Assembly: GCF_018873765.1 (NCBI RefSeq)
Contig: NC_057925.1
Span: forward strand, 57,982,970-58,046,969
DNA: 64,000 bases
Origin: Telopea speciosissima
Lineage: Eukaryota > Streptophyta > Magnoliopsida > Proteales > Proteaceae
Reading direction: 5' to 3'
Shown here: piece after piece, positions 34,980-47,558 of the stretch
Layout of the letters: the number at the start of each line of letters is the position of its first letter
Numbering within the stretch: position 1 is the first letter of the stretch
Made by a program: the position numbers and the translations under genes
Notes under the pieces: model-generated
The model's database searches: none
The model's input: the letters and a program-made list of their open reading frames with translations, nothing else
Told to the model about the DNA's origin: nothing

Positions 34980-37780
34980 ATATTTCCTTTCAAATTGTTC
35001 AAAAGACCAAACAACCCTGTTATCGGTTTGCTCCAGCCGTTTTGGTAACTGGGTTACCATGTATCTCATCAGGTATCCAATCCAGTTCCCTGACTCTGAT
35101 ATGAAGAGGGTCACGTCAGTAAAATCCAAAGTCCAACCCAAGCTGGTTCCACACTGGAAAGGTGTATTCTGCTTGCTTTTCAGCCAAACAAAGGGTGTTA
35201 TCGTCTCCAGTTCGCTGCCCGAACAAGACAGTCATGTCCCTCACATGGGGGCGTGAAATGACGACTTAATCAACCCCCATGTGAGGGACGGGAAAGGGGA
35301 TTAGGTCGTCATTTCATGTCCCCATGTGAGGGACAGGACGGTCCTGTTCACTGCCAACGAATAGGATAGGATAAAAATTAATTGATGAGCACCCTTATAA
35401 GGGTCTTGGCAGCATCTACATGTACCATCACCCCTCTCTATACCACAAATTTTGGACCTCTCCTTGGAATAAGAGAGATTCAAAAAGAAAAAAGGGAGAG
35501 GGTTCTTCAACAAGTGGTCTAGAGAAACGCACCAATGAGTCGCAGTTAAAAGATTTCACACATAAAAGGGTAACGAGGTCATTTCATATGAGAAAAAGAG
35601 AGAAATAGAAGGTGCTAACGTACCCTCCGGTGACGATTCAGTGAATCTTTTCATAAAATGAAATTATAAGATGAAAGGCAATGAAGAATCAATTTCCATT
35701 TCTCATGACCAAAATTATTATGAAGAAGAGCCATCAACAAAGCTCATGTGATGACAAACATCAAATCAACTAATATAACCGATAAACCAATACGAAGATG
35801 CCAAGTGGATGGTGATGGGATGTCAATTTCCCCCTAGAATCAGTCATCTTGGTTGGATGGACAATTGACAAAACAGCCAATTTCCAATGTCACAATCTCA
35901 TAGAGAGAGGGCCACCATTAGATAAAAATGGGCCATAGGCATGGTAGTGGGAGTCACCAAAGTAATTTGCTTTTGCTCTTTCTTTGTTTCTATTCTCCAA
36001 AAAAACACTACTTTTTTCTCCCTTTAACTATTAATCAGGTGAAAGGGTCAGTTGAAATGGAGCAGACCATGAGAGAGATGCAAAGTTTTCCAATCCCTTA
36101 ATGTGTCTATCTCAATACAGATGCGACTAATAGAGATGTGCAAATGTTAAGTAGTGTTCATGTGGATTGATGTTAAACCAACACTAAAATAAGGACCAAA
36201 GTTTCTTTCATGCCTCTATTCTCAAGCTATGAAAGTGAAATAACAGACACTGAAAGGGGGTCAGTATCTTGAATTCTTGATTCTTGCATGGAAAAGAAGG
36301 CAAGAAACAAACTTGTCAAACTCCCTTAGCCTCAAATCCCATTAGGTCAATTCACAAACCAGTCTTTTTCTGATCTCTTATATTAAGTATATACCCAACC
36401 TTTTAATTTGGGTTTATTCTCAAAGTGTACTGGTTCAACTTTTTTTTTTTTTTCTTCTTCCACAATTTGTTTAATCTCTTTTATCCCATTTGATAGAATA
36501 GAATAATCATTGATTTAAGTTTTAAAATTAAGAGAACAATAAACAAAAGGAAACTTGTAGCAAGGGTTTCTCAATTGGAAACCTACAGCTTCTGTTAAAC
36601 AAAATATCAAATAAATCTAATGACAATGCTTGGATTTATAAGGATAAACAAATCTTATATCATATAAAATATTACCACTAGAAGAATAAAAGTATAAATA
36701 GTTTAGAATCCTTCTTTGTGAACTTTATTCTATAAATAAATTATTAAAGTTACATCAAAATCCTTATCTGGGTGGTGCAGATGTTCTGATTTCTTGATAG
36801 TAAAACTTGGGTCTATTCTATCAATCTCAAAGAATAGATTCCAACCAAAACCAATGGTTAGTACAATAGATGTATATATTTGGGTCTATTCTATCAATTT
36901 CTTCATTATTCCAATTAGGAAAACATCTTGAGTATGAGCTATAGGAGTTGAATTATATTGGTTTGAGGCATTTATTAATTCAAAATGCCACCATATATAT
37001 GGATGGATTGCAAATAGGCAATGAAAATATAGGAAATATCAGCATAAATTATTTCTTGTTTTACTATTCAAATATTAAAAAAACAGTTGGATTATTTTAT
37101 CATATCTGTATTTATTCTGCATAATTTCTTTTGTGAGACCATGTCTAGATAGGCCTATTCCCTCTCCTCCCCCAAACAAAAGAAGAAATATTCCCTTGAA
37201 AAAAAATGGAGGGGATTGAGTTTACTTGCTTCTTGTAAATATGATCAAAATTATTATTTAAAAGACAAAGAGAATCATATAGAATTTTTTTAAAAGAAAA
37301 AATTAATAGGTAAGATGGTTAAAGCCATTATATTTTTGTTAAGAATTTGCATAGATAGTGGGGTCGAATCTCTTGACTATTGAACACATGTTGATAGATA
37401 CCTCGTAGATATGAGTTGAGACATGAGTGCCCCAAGAATCAAGTGGGTTCCAAGGAAGAATAATTTATTTTATTTGCACTCTCTCTTTTCTTTTTTTTAT
37501 TTCAATTGGGTTTTTTTTTATTTGTTTTGGTATTTTCTAAAGTCATCATGGGGAAGGCACTAAAGCATTAGAAAGATTTTTTTTTAATATACCATTAGAA
37601 AGATTGCTTTAGAAAAAGAAAGAAGTGGATAAAATGGTGCCTTAATGGTTGGCCGGAAAGTGAAGCAAAGCATGGCCTTTATCCTCCCTTTGTTTTCCCT
37701 ATTTATATTTAGAAAAAGTGCCACTTCATGGCCCAATTAGATAAGATTATTTAGTGTTTTTTTTTTTTTTTTTTTTGGGG
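34980..37780. repeat. duplicated intergenic block, copy B1
   Basis: Counterpart of 16550-17770 (see that entry), expanded by insertions: the foldback element near 35211-35361, other sequence at about 35400-35930, and about 1.4 kb between 36130 and 37550. The T18-G16 tract at 37760-37790 lies at its right end. Confidence 0.5.
35211..35361. repeat. foldback hairpin with a third internal copy of its motif
   Basis: Arms 35211-35271 and 35298-35361 are inverted copies (GTCCCTCACATGGGG, GAAATGACGAC). The loop holds another copy of CCCCATGTGAGGGAC. The element may extend to about 35655, where AAAAGGGTAACGAGGTCATT...GTGACGATTCAGTGAATC resembles sequence at 56090-56165, a dispersed family. Confidence 0.6.
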
Positions 37781-37800
37781 GGGGGGGGGGGAAGGGGGGG
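37750..37800. repeat. poly-T/poly-G tract
   Basis: About 19 T are followed by about 16 G, an A, A, then more G. Similar T-G junctions occur at 12281 and, shorter, at 6940. Such runs are prone to assembly error. Confidence 0.85.
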
Positions 37801-40306
37801 TAACGATAAGATTATTTGATTGATAAATGTAATTTTGTCACGTATATAAACACATACTTCAAAAGAGAAATGAGCATTTGGTTACCTTCGGAAGTGGGTA
37901 TCATAGTGGCCACATAGTTTAAAAATAGGTTGTTATATAAAGATTATAAGGTTATACCGAGGGAGAGCTTGATCATATGGTATAAATTAGTGGTCAGAGA
38001 CATTTGTCTCATTACACTAAATCATAAGAAATGTGAGCTTATTTACCCTAGAATAAGGTGGTGGAACTTAAAACTTGATATCTTGAAATCATTTACTAAT
38101 GATTTGATCAAATAATGAAGATGACATTTTGATGGAGACAATTTAATGTCGAACGAAATGCTTACTTGTATTAAGAATATTGCTAGAGAGAGAGAGAGAG
38201 AGAGAGAGAGACATGGGTTTGAGACTTTAAAATCCCAATAAACTTAAAAATCAAAATAAATGAAATAAGCATTATAAATTATACCAAACACCTAAAAAAA
38301 AGAGAAATAGTTCAAATAAATACAAATACAAATCATACCAAAGAGAGCCTAAACTAGATTCTGAAGAATTTAATTGATCTTAGTTAGTTTATTGAAATGA
38401 GTATTATTGCATAGAAATGTAACATAATTATTGAATATTTACAAGAGAAACCACTATGAAGGACTCTATGTGATTGTTTTGCTTCTTTTCAAAGTCCTAA
38501 ACATTATTTAAGGAGGAGGTCAAAGTAATTTTGGTCTAGTCATTTATGCAATTCACATGATATCAATTCAATGACACCAGTCATCAATTAATGAGTTTTC
38601 TTTTTAGGAATGCTTAGCATTCATCTAATACATATGTAAATGGCGCAGATAATATCAGATTCTTAACTTATAAGCATATATTTGGCTCCTATCAACTTGA
38701 TTTTGTTTTGTGATTATGTATGAATCCGTAGTAATTAAGCATGCGTTTTGCTTTCATTGTGATGCCACCATGATGGTGATGTTTTTTTTATTACCATTGG
38801 AGTGAAATATATAACTTAGGTATCGTCACCATGGTGGAATCTCCATGATAGAACCGTTCACCCAAAAATAGAAAAGTTAGGGAAGGGGCAAGAAGTTCTA
38901 ATTGAATAAATACCAATAAAATTTAATCAACATAGAGTGATAATTTAGTGTATGAGTTATTTAATGGCCAGCCTTAAATTTAAATTAATTTTGTACCTTC
39001 TCGAGAAGATGTATCTAAAATCTCTAATAGAACTAATCAATTGTAACACATTGTAAGGAAAGTCGATTCTAATGCAAGATCATAACTAGTTTAATTACTT
39101 TTATCATGCTATTAGGTCATCTTTGTCTTATGTTAAATGTGAAATTAAAATTTTATAGAACAATTATTAAAAAATCAGGATTTTAGGTAAACTTTAGATA
39201 GTTATAGCTTTTCTTTTATATTAATAAATGTATAAAGTAGAAAAGATGTACTTTTTGGAGAGTTGATTTTGTAGAATTTATTTCTTTTCATGATTTTATT
39301 ATAATTTTTAAAAAAATGCTTCTTTTTTTTTCTTTCAATTTTCAATTCACCTCTTTCTTTCTTTCTCTTCATATACATTACGTTCAATTATATAAAAATT
39401 ATACATTTCTATTGAGAAAATTTGTCTTTGGCCAATTAGAGAACAAGTTGACACATTAATAGGATCTTTGACTGAATTAAAATTAGGTATCTAAATTGAT
39501 GGTTGAAATTTTTTATTCATAAATATTTATTCAGATAATTATCGAGATTATCAGATGTCGGATACATTTTTTTTTAATCTGTTGGTATCTTAATACAAGT
39601 TTAGTTTACTATAATGAACTGAACTTGAATTTGGATATCTAATTCTTTGCAAATTCAAATTCAGATTCTTAGTTGAAGTCAGATATCAAATTGGATATAA
39701 GTAGTTAACTTTATTTTTGGGGAATAGACATGGGTAGATGATATGTAAAATGGATTCAGATATTTGTGTATCCACTCTGTTTTCACTTCATTTACTTCCC
39801 TAATTTAAAATGAGTTAGCAAAATAGTTGAGTCACTTGACCTCTCAAACCTAAAATTTATAATCTTGTTACCTGCATTGCGTCAAATATTATCTTTAGTT
39901 TAGGGGTGTTTTGAAAATTGGTGTAACAAAAAATCAAATATTATTAAAGAAATCAAATATTAATGTGTAAGTAATCTAAATATCTTCATTGTTACACAGG
40001 CAACTTATAAGAAGAGAGCAGACTCAATCCTCCAAGCTTGCATCATTGAGAGCATTATTTGTCATGTAGCATGTTAAGTAGAACCCAAATTTTAGTGTTG
40101 TTTATTTCTATCCTCCCTTTATGTGTTAGAGTCAAGTGTCAATAATTAGTATAAATAAATAAAACAAAAGTCATTTGTAATTTAGGACCACTAAAAATAC
40201 AAGGAAAATTAAGCAATATTAGGTGATCCATATATGTCAGCTACAAAAAAAAAATTCAAATTTTGACACATATTCAATATATGTCAGTTTCTTCCCACTC
40301 AACTAA
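37801..40306. other. AT-rich intergenic, no gene seen
   Basis: Contains a (GA)n microsatellite at 38187-38211. Only chance ORFs occur otherwise. Confidence 0.45.
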
Positions 40307-40484
40307 TGGGATCCAACTCTTCAAGGAGCCCAACGCCCAGGGAGTGCCCAGGGGGTATCCAAGGGTTGGGCTATGCCGCACGCATCCCAATGCATGCCTA
40401 GTTCGTCATAGGGATGTGTGCGACACAGTCCAATGGCTGGATGTCCCCTGGGCACTGGGCTCCTTGGAGAGGAGCTCAATCCCA
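40307..40484. repeat. foldback element (178 bp)
   Basis: The left arm (40307-40387, TGGGATCC...AAGGAGCCCAACGCCCAG) and right arm (40408-40484, ending CTCAATCCCA) are inverted copies sharing AAGGAGCCCA, TGCCCAGGGG, GGATGT/GCATCCC and the terminal TGGGAT. The loop is about 20 nt. No target duplication was clear. The GC content is well above that of the flanks. Confidence 0.65.
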
Positions 40485-40589
40485 ACAAAAGGGGTTAGTC
40501 TAGGTGGATGTCAAATGACCGAAATGAACTGCAATAATTGCATTCTCCATATAATGTGGACCTTATTGAGTTCGGAGCGGCATCGCATC

Positions 40590-40678
40590 CCCGGCAATTA
40601 ACCTGGCGGTATATACTTTTAAAAATAAAAAGTCGGCTTCATAACCACCAGCGGCAATTCCCCCCCCCCCCGGCAAAT

Positions 40679-40713
<35 letters not shown>

Positions 40714-41790
40714 TTTTTAAAAAACGGGCATATATTCATTATATAACATGCATTCACCACCTAATAAACAAAATAATATCATGATTTTATAAACTAAAAT
40801 AAACACAATAATATAATATCTTATATTACATCTCTAAGATTAGCACTTAAAATATCAAAATATCAATAAAGTAGTCTCTAAACGATAAAATATCAATATA
40901 ATAGTCTATTACATCTCATCAAACATAAAAAAAAGTAAGACATAATGTATTCGGAACCATGAAAACCCCATAAAATAGTCTCTAATAGGAACAAGTCCCA
41001 TAAAATAGTGTCTAACAATAACAAATCCTTCATGTCATAAAGAAGGAAACCATCAATCATTGATATCTAATGGTTCTTGTGTCTCAGAAGTTGAACCATG
41101 TGTGAAAGGAGTCTGTGAGAGATTGCGCAGCTGACTTAGAGTGCCACCATATGTTGGAGTTTGAATACTATCACTGTCTCGTGCATATTCTCCAATCCCA
41201 AGTTCTCTATGAAGCCAACTGCATCATCTTCCATTCTTTCATACGAAATAGAGAAAGGGATACTAACCACGGTGGAAGAAGTTCTTAGAAGAACAACGAT
41301 GGAAGAAGAAATAAACAAGGAGAAACGTCGCTGCTGCGCCTTGCGAATCCATTGCTGCGTCGCCTCTGCCGCTGTATGCCGCCGCTGTGCCGTCCTTCTT
41401 GCTGCCGTCGCCTCTGCCGTCCGCTTGCCGTTCGCTATAAGCGTCTATCTTGGCGTCGAAGCTTTGACAATAGCGGTGTTGAGCGGAGATGGAGGGGCCA
41501 TTGCTCTTGAGTCTTGCCTTCTAGGGTTGGACTTTGGAGTGAAAACGCAAATCACAAAAGAAGGAAAGTGAAATCGTGAAAAATTCTAATCTTTGGGGGT
41601 TTTTTTTTTTTTTTTTTTTTTAAACATTAGAGTAAAACTTAAAAAGTATAAAGCGTATAATACCGAATTATACGAGTATAATCTGTGATCGGTTAAAAAC
41701 GCGTTTTTATAAAAAAAAATACGGAAAGTGCGGGACGGAGTATATCGTTCAAATGGATGAGCGTATAATACACGTATTATACGCGTCTTA
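40590..41790 (-). mobile_element. possible non-autonomous element carrying exon-like sequence
   Basis: A GC-rich block (about 41320-41560) reads on the minus strand like a 5' leader with GGCGGCATACAGCGGC repeats, an ATG and a GT-AG-like intron (near 41255-41270). It sits inside AT-rich sequence. The right margin has repeated GTATAATACG/CGTATTATACG motifs in both orientations (41650-41795), and a T22 run follows the block. The left margin includes poly-C runs. This may be a transposon with captured host exon sequence. The ends are not defined and I recognise no protein domain. Confidence 0.3.
40661..40713. repeat. poly-C tract (about 11 C, then 34 C)
   Basis: C runs at 40660-40671 and 40680-40713 are separated by GGCAAATA. 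On the minus strand this is a long G run able to form quadruplexes. Run length in the assembly is doubtful. Confidence 0.85.
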
Positions 41791-42075
41791 CTAACTAAGG
41801 GTGGACATGCATCCTTTTTGCAATTTTGTACAAGTTGCAATTATGGATATAATAAAAAAGTACATAGAAAGAAAAAAAAATTGTTTTATCTACACTACAT
41901 TACTGTAGAAATTTGTGTCTATACGTGTTAGACAAAAGTTGACCCCGCTATGCAGGGTTCAAGTAACATACAAAAGCAAAACATACTAAGGACAAATAGT
42001 GCCAAAAAAGAAGAAGAGAAAAATACAAGCATGACAATTTTTTTTGAGTAATCTACAAGTATGACATTTGAAATG

Positions 42076-42493
42076 TGTTAGGGACTTGGGTCTCATCCTC
42101 AAAAGCAAGCCGTTAAGGAGAGGGTACCCAAGTATCTATTAACTCACCCACATTCTCTTTCATATCCGATGTGAAACTATTCTTTTTGTCTTATGCATGG
42201 ATATCCCAACAATCTCCTCCCTCCACGCGGATGACAAACACGTGGAGCTTGAGATCCCGATCTCTCCCTCTACGCAGGAGCTGACGTGGAGCCTGAGATC
42301 AAACTCCGAGAACCTTCGGTCAAACGAGAATTTTCACGCATCGACTCTGATATCACTTGTTAAGGACTTGGGTTTCATCCTCAAAAGCTAGCCGTTAAAT
42401 AGAGGGTGCCCAAGTACCTATTAACCCACCCACATCCCCTTTCATATCCGATGTGAGACTATTCTTTTTGCCTTATGCTTGGATATTCTAACA
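42076..42493 (-). mobile_element. TRIM element with 136-bp LTRs (418 bp)
   Basis: Two 136-bp direct repeats, 42076-42211 and 42358-42493, begin TGTTA and end (C/T)CTAACA or CCCAACA on the plus strand. Read on the minus strand, the 42358-42493 copy is the 5' LTR. It is followed by AGTGATATCAGAGTCG (42341-42356), matching the initiator tRNA-Met primer-binding site. The purine tract GGAGGGAGGAGAT lies just before the other LTR. The LTRs contain TCACATCGGATATGAAAG, as in known plant TRIMs. They differ at roughly 16 positions, so the insertion is old. No protein is encoded and no matching 5-bp target duplication remains. Confidence 0.8.
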
Positions 42494-44578
42494 ATCTTTG
42501 ATCAAGATTATTATATATTTTGATTTTGAACAACAAAATGTTGAATTGTACCTTAAATTGTAATATTATTTGTAATATAAAGAGAACAATAGGTATTGCT
42601 GACTAACCTCAATAGTTTTTTTATTGTTAAAAAATTGTCTGAGACATATAATGCTAGAACACAATTAGTACATGGGAGTAATTATTGGTCAATTTCGCAA
42701 GCAAATGAAGAATCCTTGGACAAGGCATATGTCAAATAAAATGACTACATTATATTATGTTTCTTCCATTGTTTTCAAATATGTTGAAATAGAGATAAAA
42801 GTTTTTAAATAATTTTCAACATTATATTGATACGTGGAAAAGATTTGTTTTAAAAATATAAACGATAAACAATAATTGTACCAAAGGTTGGCCTTAGAAT
42901 GTAACTCACATGTGACAATGTGGGATTTGTAAAGCTATGTTATTGAACTCCTATGTAGAAGTGGCATTCCTCTCTAATGAAGCCATGAAAATATGATTGA
43001 ACATACCCATTGAATTTGAGACTTACCCACCTGCCACATGATAATAATGCCGGATTAGAAATTGGGCTTGTACATGTTGGAAAACTGCCCTTCTTCCTTC
43101 TTCTTTTCTTTCTCCCAAGCAACTCATAGCTTCCACAAATTGATTACTAAAAGAGGATAAACCACTTTTATCCTTTGAGAAATTGCAAAGGAAACCACCC
43201 TATATGTTCACATACCCATTATCATGCTTGTAATGATCAAGATGAGGACAATGCTCATTCCACTACTTCCTTCTCTCTCAAAAGTGGCATTCATTGATAT
43301 TTTTATAAATGCTTTGTGAGTCTCATTGTAATTATTATGATTGTATAATGTGTGCTAAAAATTATTCACAGAATGAAGTAAGTTTGCATCCGTAATTCTA
43401 AGAGGAAGACTTACCAAAAAAAAATTCTAAGAGGAAGCGAATGGAGTTAAATAAGTTAGAGAAGGTGAGCAAAATATGTATTTCTTTCATACAGATGATT
43501 TGACAATAGGGAATTTCAAATTAGAATTAAGCTTTATTTGCTTGATTTGTTTGTTTTCTTCATGAATGAGGCCCTTGATGCAGGATTTGGCCTTCATTTG
43601 TATTGTTCTTTTGATATCTTCAGGTTTCCTTCTCTCATCTTCTTCTCAAATAAAATTACTTGTCATAAAAAGTTAGATAGGCCAAAAATCCCTTTTCCCC
43701 ATTCATTGTGAATAAAGATAATAAGTTAGAAATCATAACACATACAATATAGTCTCTTCTTTTAGCTACATTTCTTCAAATTTTGGTTCTTTATTCTTCA
43801 AAATTAAAAAAAAAAAAAAAAAAAAAAGAGATAAGGGAGCTATGTACACCAAGTTCTACCATGTAGTAGGTAAGATAGGATCGAAATTTTATGGACAAGT
43901 AGAATATAAGGTCACTTTCTCATATATCAAGCTTTAGTCTAGATGAAATTGGCTAAGTAGCAAAATAAAGTATTGATAACTCCACTTATGAATTCTTACC
44001 TAAACAACCCCAAAATTCTAACAAATGGCTGATTATATAAGGGTCATATTCTATGAACCGGTAGACCCCTAGGCCCTAGGTCCCTTGTTCGCAAGTGAAG
44101 TTCATCCCATGTAGAGTCTGTCAAATGGCAAAATAGATTTAAAAATCCAAGACCATGAGAGAGTGCACAATAACGGATGGAGATTTTAGGCTTGAGTAGA
44201 CATACACGGGGATCCATGTAAATACATGAGAGTCCATTTGATAGAATTAGGCTTTGAAATTTGACACAATGCTTATACATACCACATCCTCGCAATCCAA
44301 TGGTTTGAATTCTCACATCATCATTATATGTGGCTCAAAATATTGGACAATTTAGGAGGCCCTTTCTGAATGGAGCCTTGTAATATTTATATATATTGGA
44401 ATTGTATTTCAAGCATTAGAAAGAAATGTAGTTGGTTTAATTTTTTAGAAAATAAAAACTTATACTATTATGCACATAATTAATTCTTTTGATTGCTTAT
44501 ATGTATTAAACTCTTAACCTTTTCTATATTGTTTATATATTCTAAAATAGCTCTTTGGTAATGTCATACTTGTAGCAA
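42494..44578. other. intergenic, no gene seen
   Basis: AT-rich with an A25 run at 43807-43829. No conserved ORF. Confidence 0.45.
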
Positions 44579-45139
44579 TAGGGTTGCAATAAGGTCGGGT
44601 TGGGCCGGGCTTTATGGAACCCTAGTCCAACCCTAAGTCCCCTTAACTGGGCCCAGGCCCGGCCTGACCCGACCCTGACTCAGGACCAGAAAAATCCAAC
44701 CCTAACCTGCCCTCAGGATCGGGCTGAGCCGACCCTGATTGCCCCTGATCATGGGGAGGGAGAAAGAAATGCATGGGTTGGAATGGACTGGGAAGAACAT
44801 TATTAATTTTACATAAAATAACAATATAATAAATTATATTATAACACTTATTGTCTTCATATATAATATATTATACAAAAAAATGTGGGTGAAATTTAAA
44901 GTTTATAGTGTATAAATTATATCAATATATATTTTATAGTATAACTGAAATCAGGGTCGGGCCGGGTCAGACTAAGCTTAGCTCGAGGCCTCAACCCTAA
45001 CCCAACCTGACCCTAACTCAGGGTCAAAAAATTTCAGCCCTGACCCACCTTCAGGGCCAAATATCTCAGCCCAGACCTTGTTCGGGCTCAGGGCAGGCCA
45101 GGGCGGGTTTGGGCCGACAAGGCCAAACTTGCACCCCTA
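44579..45139. mobile_element. hAT-type miniature element (561 bp), perfect TSD
   Basis: The ends TAGGGTTGCAATAAGG and, reverse-complemented, TAGGGGTGCAAGTTTGG are flanked by a perfect 8-bp duplication, TGTAGCAA (44571-44578 and 45140-45147). Both subterminal zones are dense in GGGTCGGG/GGGCCGGG and their complements, with an AT-rich core. There is no coding capacity. Confidence 0.85.
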
Positions 45140-47558
45140 TGTAGCAAGTTGATATAAATAAAATAATAATAAAAGAAAGATAACTTTTTCTTATATTGCA
45201 ATTCGACTAAGAGCCCTAATTACTTGGTCATGTTTTAATCTCTAAATGTTTTTGCAGCACAAAAATTAGGGAAAAAAGTAGACAAATTCTGAAAATATGT
45301 ACTTAAATATTAACAAATACTTATTCCAAATAATGGAGTGTTGATAGCTTCATGTTCTTTTAATAGGTGATCGATGTGACATGTAACTATAATAATTGGT
45401 AAATTTTGATTTGCCCCTTCACAAATTATTAATTATTTGAAGAATGTTTGTTGTCGTCTATTTTTTTTTAAAATTCTCTAAAAGCATGCTTCAGACTTCA
45501 GAGCACTCATCATGCATTTAAAAGGTCGACCTTATACATTTGGATCAAATAAGATTAGAACCCCTACTTGATCTTTGAGTTTCTTAAGCTAAATTAGCAA
45601 TTCAAAAATAAATTTCAAAAAAAAATTATATTTAGGTCATTGTTGCATCAATGCAACTAAAATGGATCTTGTCTAAGAATTAGTTAGGGTTATGACATCT
45701 TATATGTACCGTCTTAGAAGTAAAGATCATAATTTCTTAAACAATCTAAACTTAATTCCATATTTGAGCTTATTGTAGGGTGTACATTTTCAACCTAACT
45801 GGGATCTACTTGCCATTGCTCGATGCAACCTAGTATAATTTTATTTCGTTTCATTTTTTTTCTATCATTTTTTAAAAAGGACTCATCAACCCCTTAGAAT
45901 TTTTTTCACTTGATCAGGTTACAATCTACGAGTGTTAATCGAACTTAATTTTGGCTTGGACTGGGTTCGAAAATCTTAACACGAAACAAGGGAATGAAGT
46001 TCTATAGATTATTCCTCAATTTTATGTAGATACTAGAGACTATTCTAGCTTCAACAGAATATACGTTGAAATGCTTTATGATGCAAATTAAACTCTAATT
46101 TATAACCAAGTTGTGACCTGATCTTTTGAAAGTGGTGGTTAATCCTCTCCTTCGAAACTGGATATACAATTTTACATCGTTGTTTTAATGGTAGGAAGAC
46201 ATGTCAATTTTGTCTAAATAAATTCATCTTTTTGAGTTTTCTTATAATCTAAATACATCCCGAAGAACATGTCAAAGTGGACCAAGGAAACCCAAAGAAT
46301 TGAAAAGTGGGGTTTAAGAATCAGAATTGGAATGGTATTCTTTGGAACATCATTTTGGATAAAACAAAAAAAATTCCAGTGCCGTGCAAACTTGCTTTTA
46401 CCCACTTATAATATTGAGAAAAGTTTATATAAATCTAAGGCGTTTCTTATGTCTTCTCACATATGAATTTTTTTTCTCTTTTCAAAAAAATAAAAAATCA
46501 CTTTTTGAGAATATGTAGGAAATGATTGAGGTTCTGAGAGCCCCTTCCCTATAATATTTAAGCTATAGCTTTGTGTTTCAAGTTTTACAGCCTTCGATTA
46601 ATGTCATTCTTTTGGTGTTGGAAAGAGGACTCCAAGCACCTCAAAATGACATAGAATCACATGTTGGTTTGACCAAAAGGGCAATTTAAAGTTTGATCCA
46701 AAGTTAAAACTATAACTTTGTCCCAAGGTTTAGAAGGGAAATCTTTGCATTCTAGCAAGCCCAAAACAAATTATTATCAAATCATATAAAATATTTGATT
46801 TTTCACAATCAAACGCAATATCTTTTTATTATTTAAGTGAAAAAACAAAGTCATCTAATGACATTTTGATAATTAATCAAAATCATTTACAAGGTATGTA
46901 TATCTCACTTGATGATCAACAAGAGATCAGATAAGGTCCCTTTAAGTGTACAATATTGTTTCAACCATCCCTCATAGTCATCGATGTTGTGCACAATCCT
47001 TGGTCAACCAAAATGTAGTCAACTAAAAAACCTTAGGTATCAAAGACACAAGCACCATGGTCACAAACACTTATTATTGTCTTCCCAATTAGTTATTGAA
47101 ATAAGGTCAAAGTTTTCTCCTTCATCGCACTAGAAGGATGTAAATACCTCAAATACCCTCCTGCACATCTGAAGCCCTAGGGTGAATGAATTCATCGTGG
47201 CCTTAGAAAAACTCACTCCTTGAAATAATATATCAACAATTTTTATAAATTTTAGAAAGTTTTTAATAAAAAACAAAGAAAGAAAGTGGTGATATCTTAG
47301 TAAATGATACATTTGCCACCATTGGTGGACTTCAATCTCGAAATATATTTCAATTCTTTTCCTCTTTAATCATGTATAGATGAACAAATTGTAGATAAAT
47401 ACAAAATAAATTCTATAAGTAAAAGTTGATTTTCAAGAAAAAATTCACTTTAAACAAATGGAACCAAAGCTCTTACCCCTTAGGCCAAAAGACCAATCGC
47501 AAAGTCAGTCTTCTTGTTTTGGTGGCTACACAATATAAACCTTATAGTAGGATGCAAG
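45140..47558. other. AT-rich intergenic, no gene seen
   Basis: Only short chance ORFs. Confidence 0.45.

Noticed and set aside
41161..41571. 136-codon ORF on the plus strand
   Set aside because: Cys/Ala-rich product comes from GCC/GCT-rich repeats; the opposite strand looks more exon-like and no domain fits.
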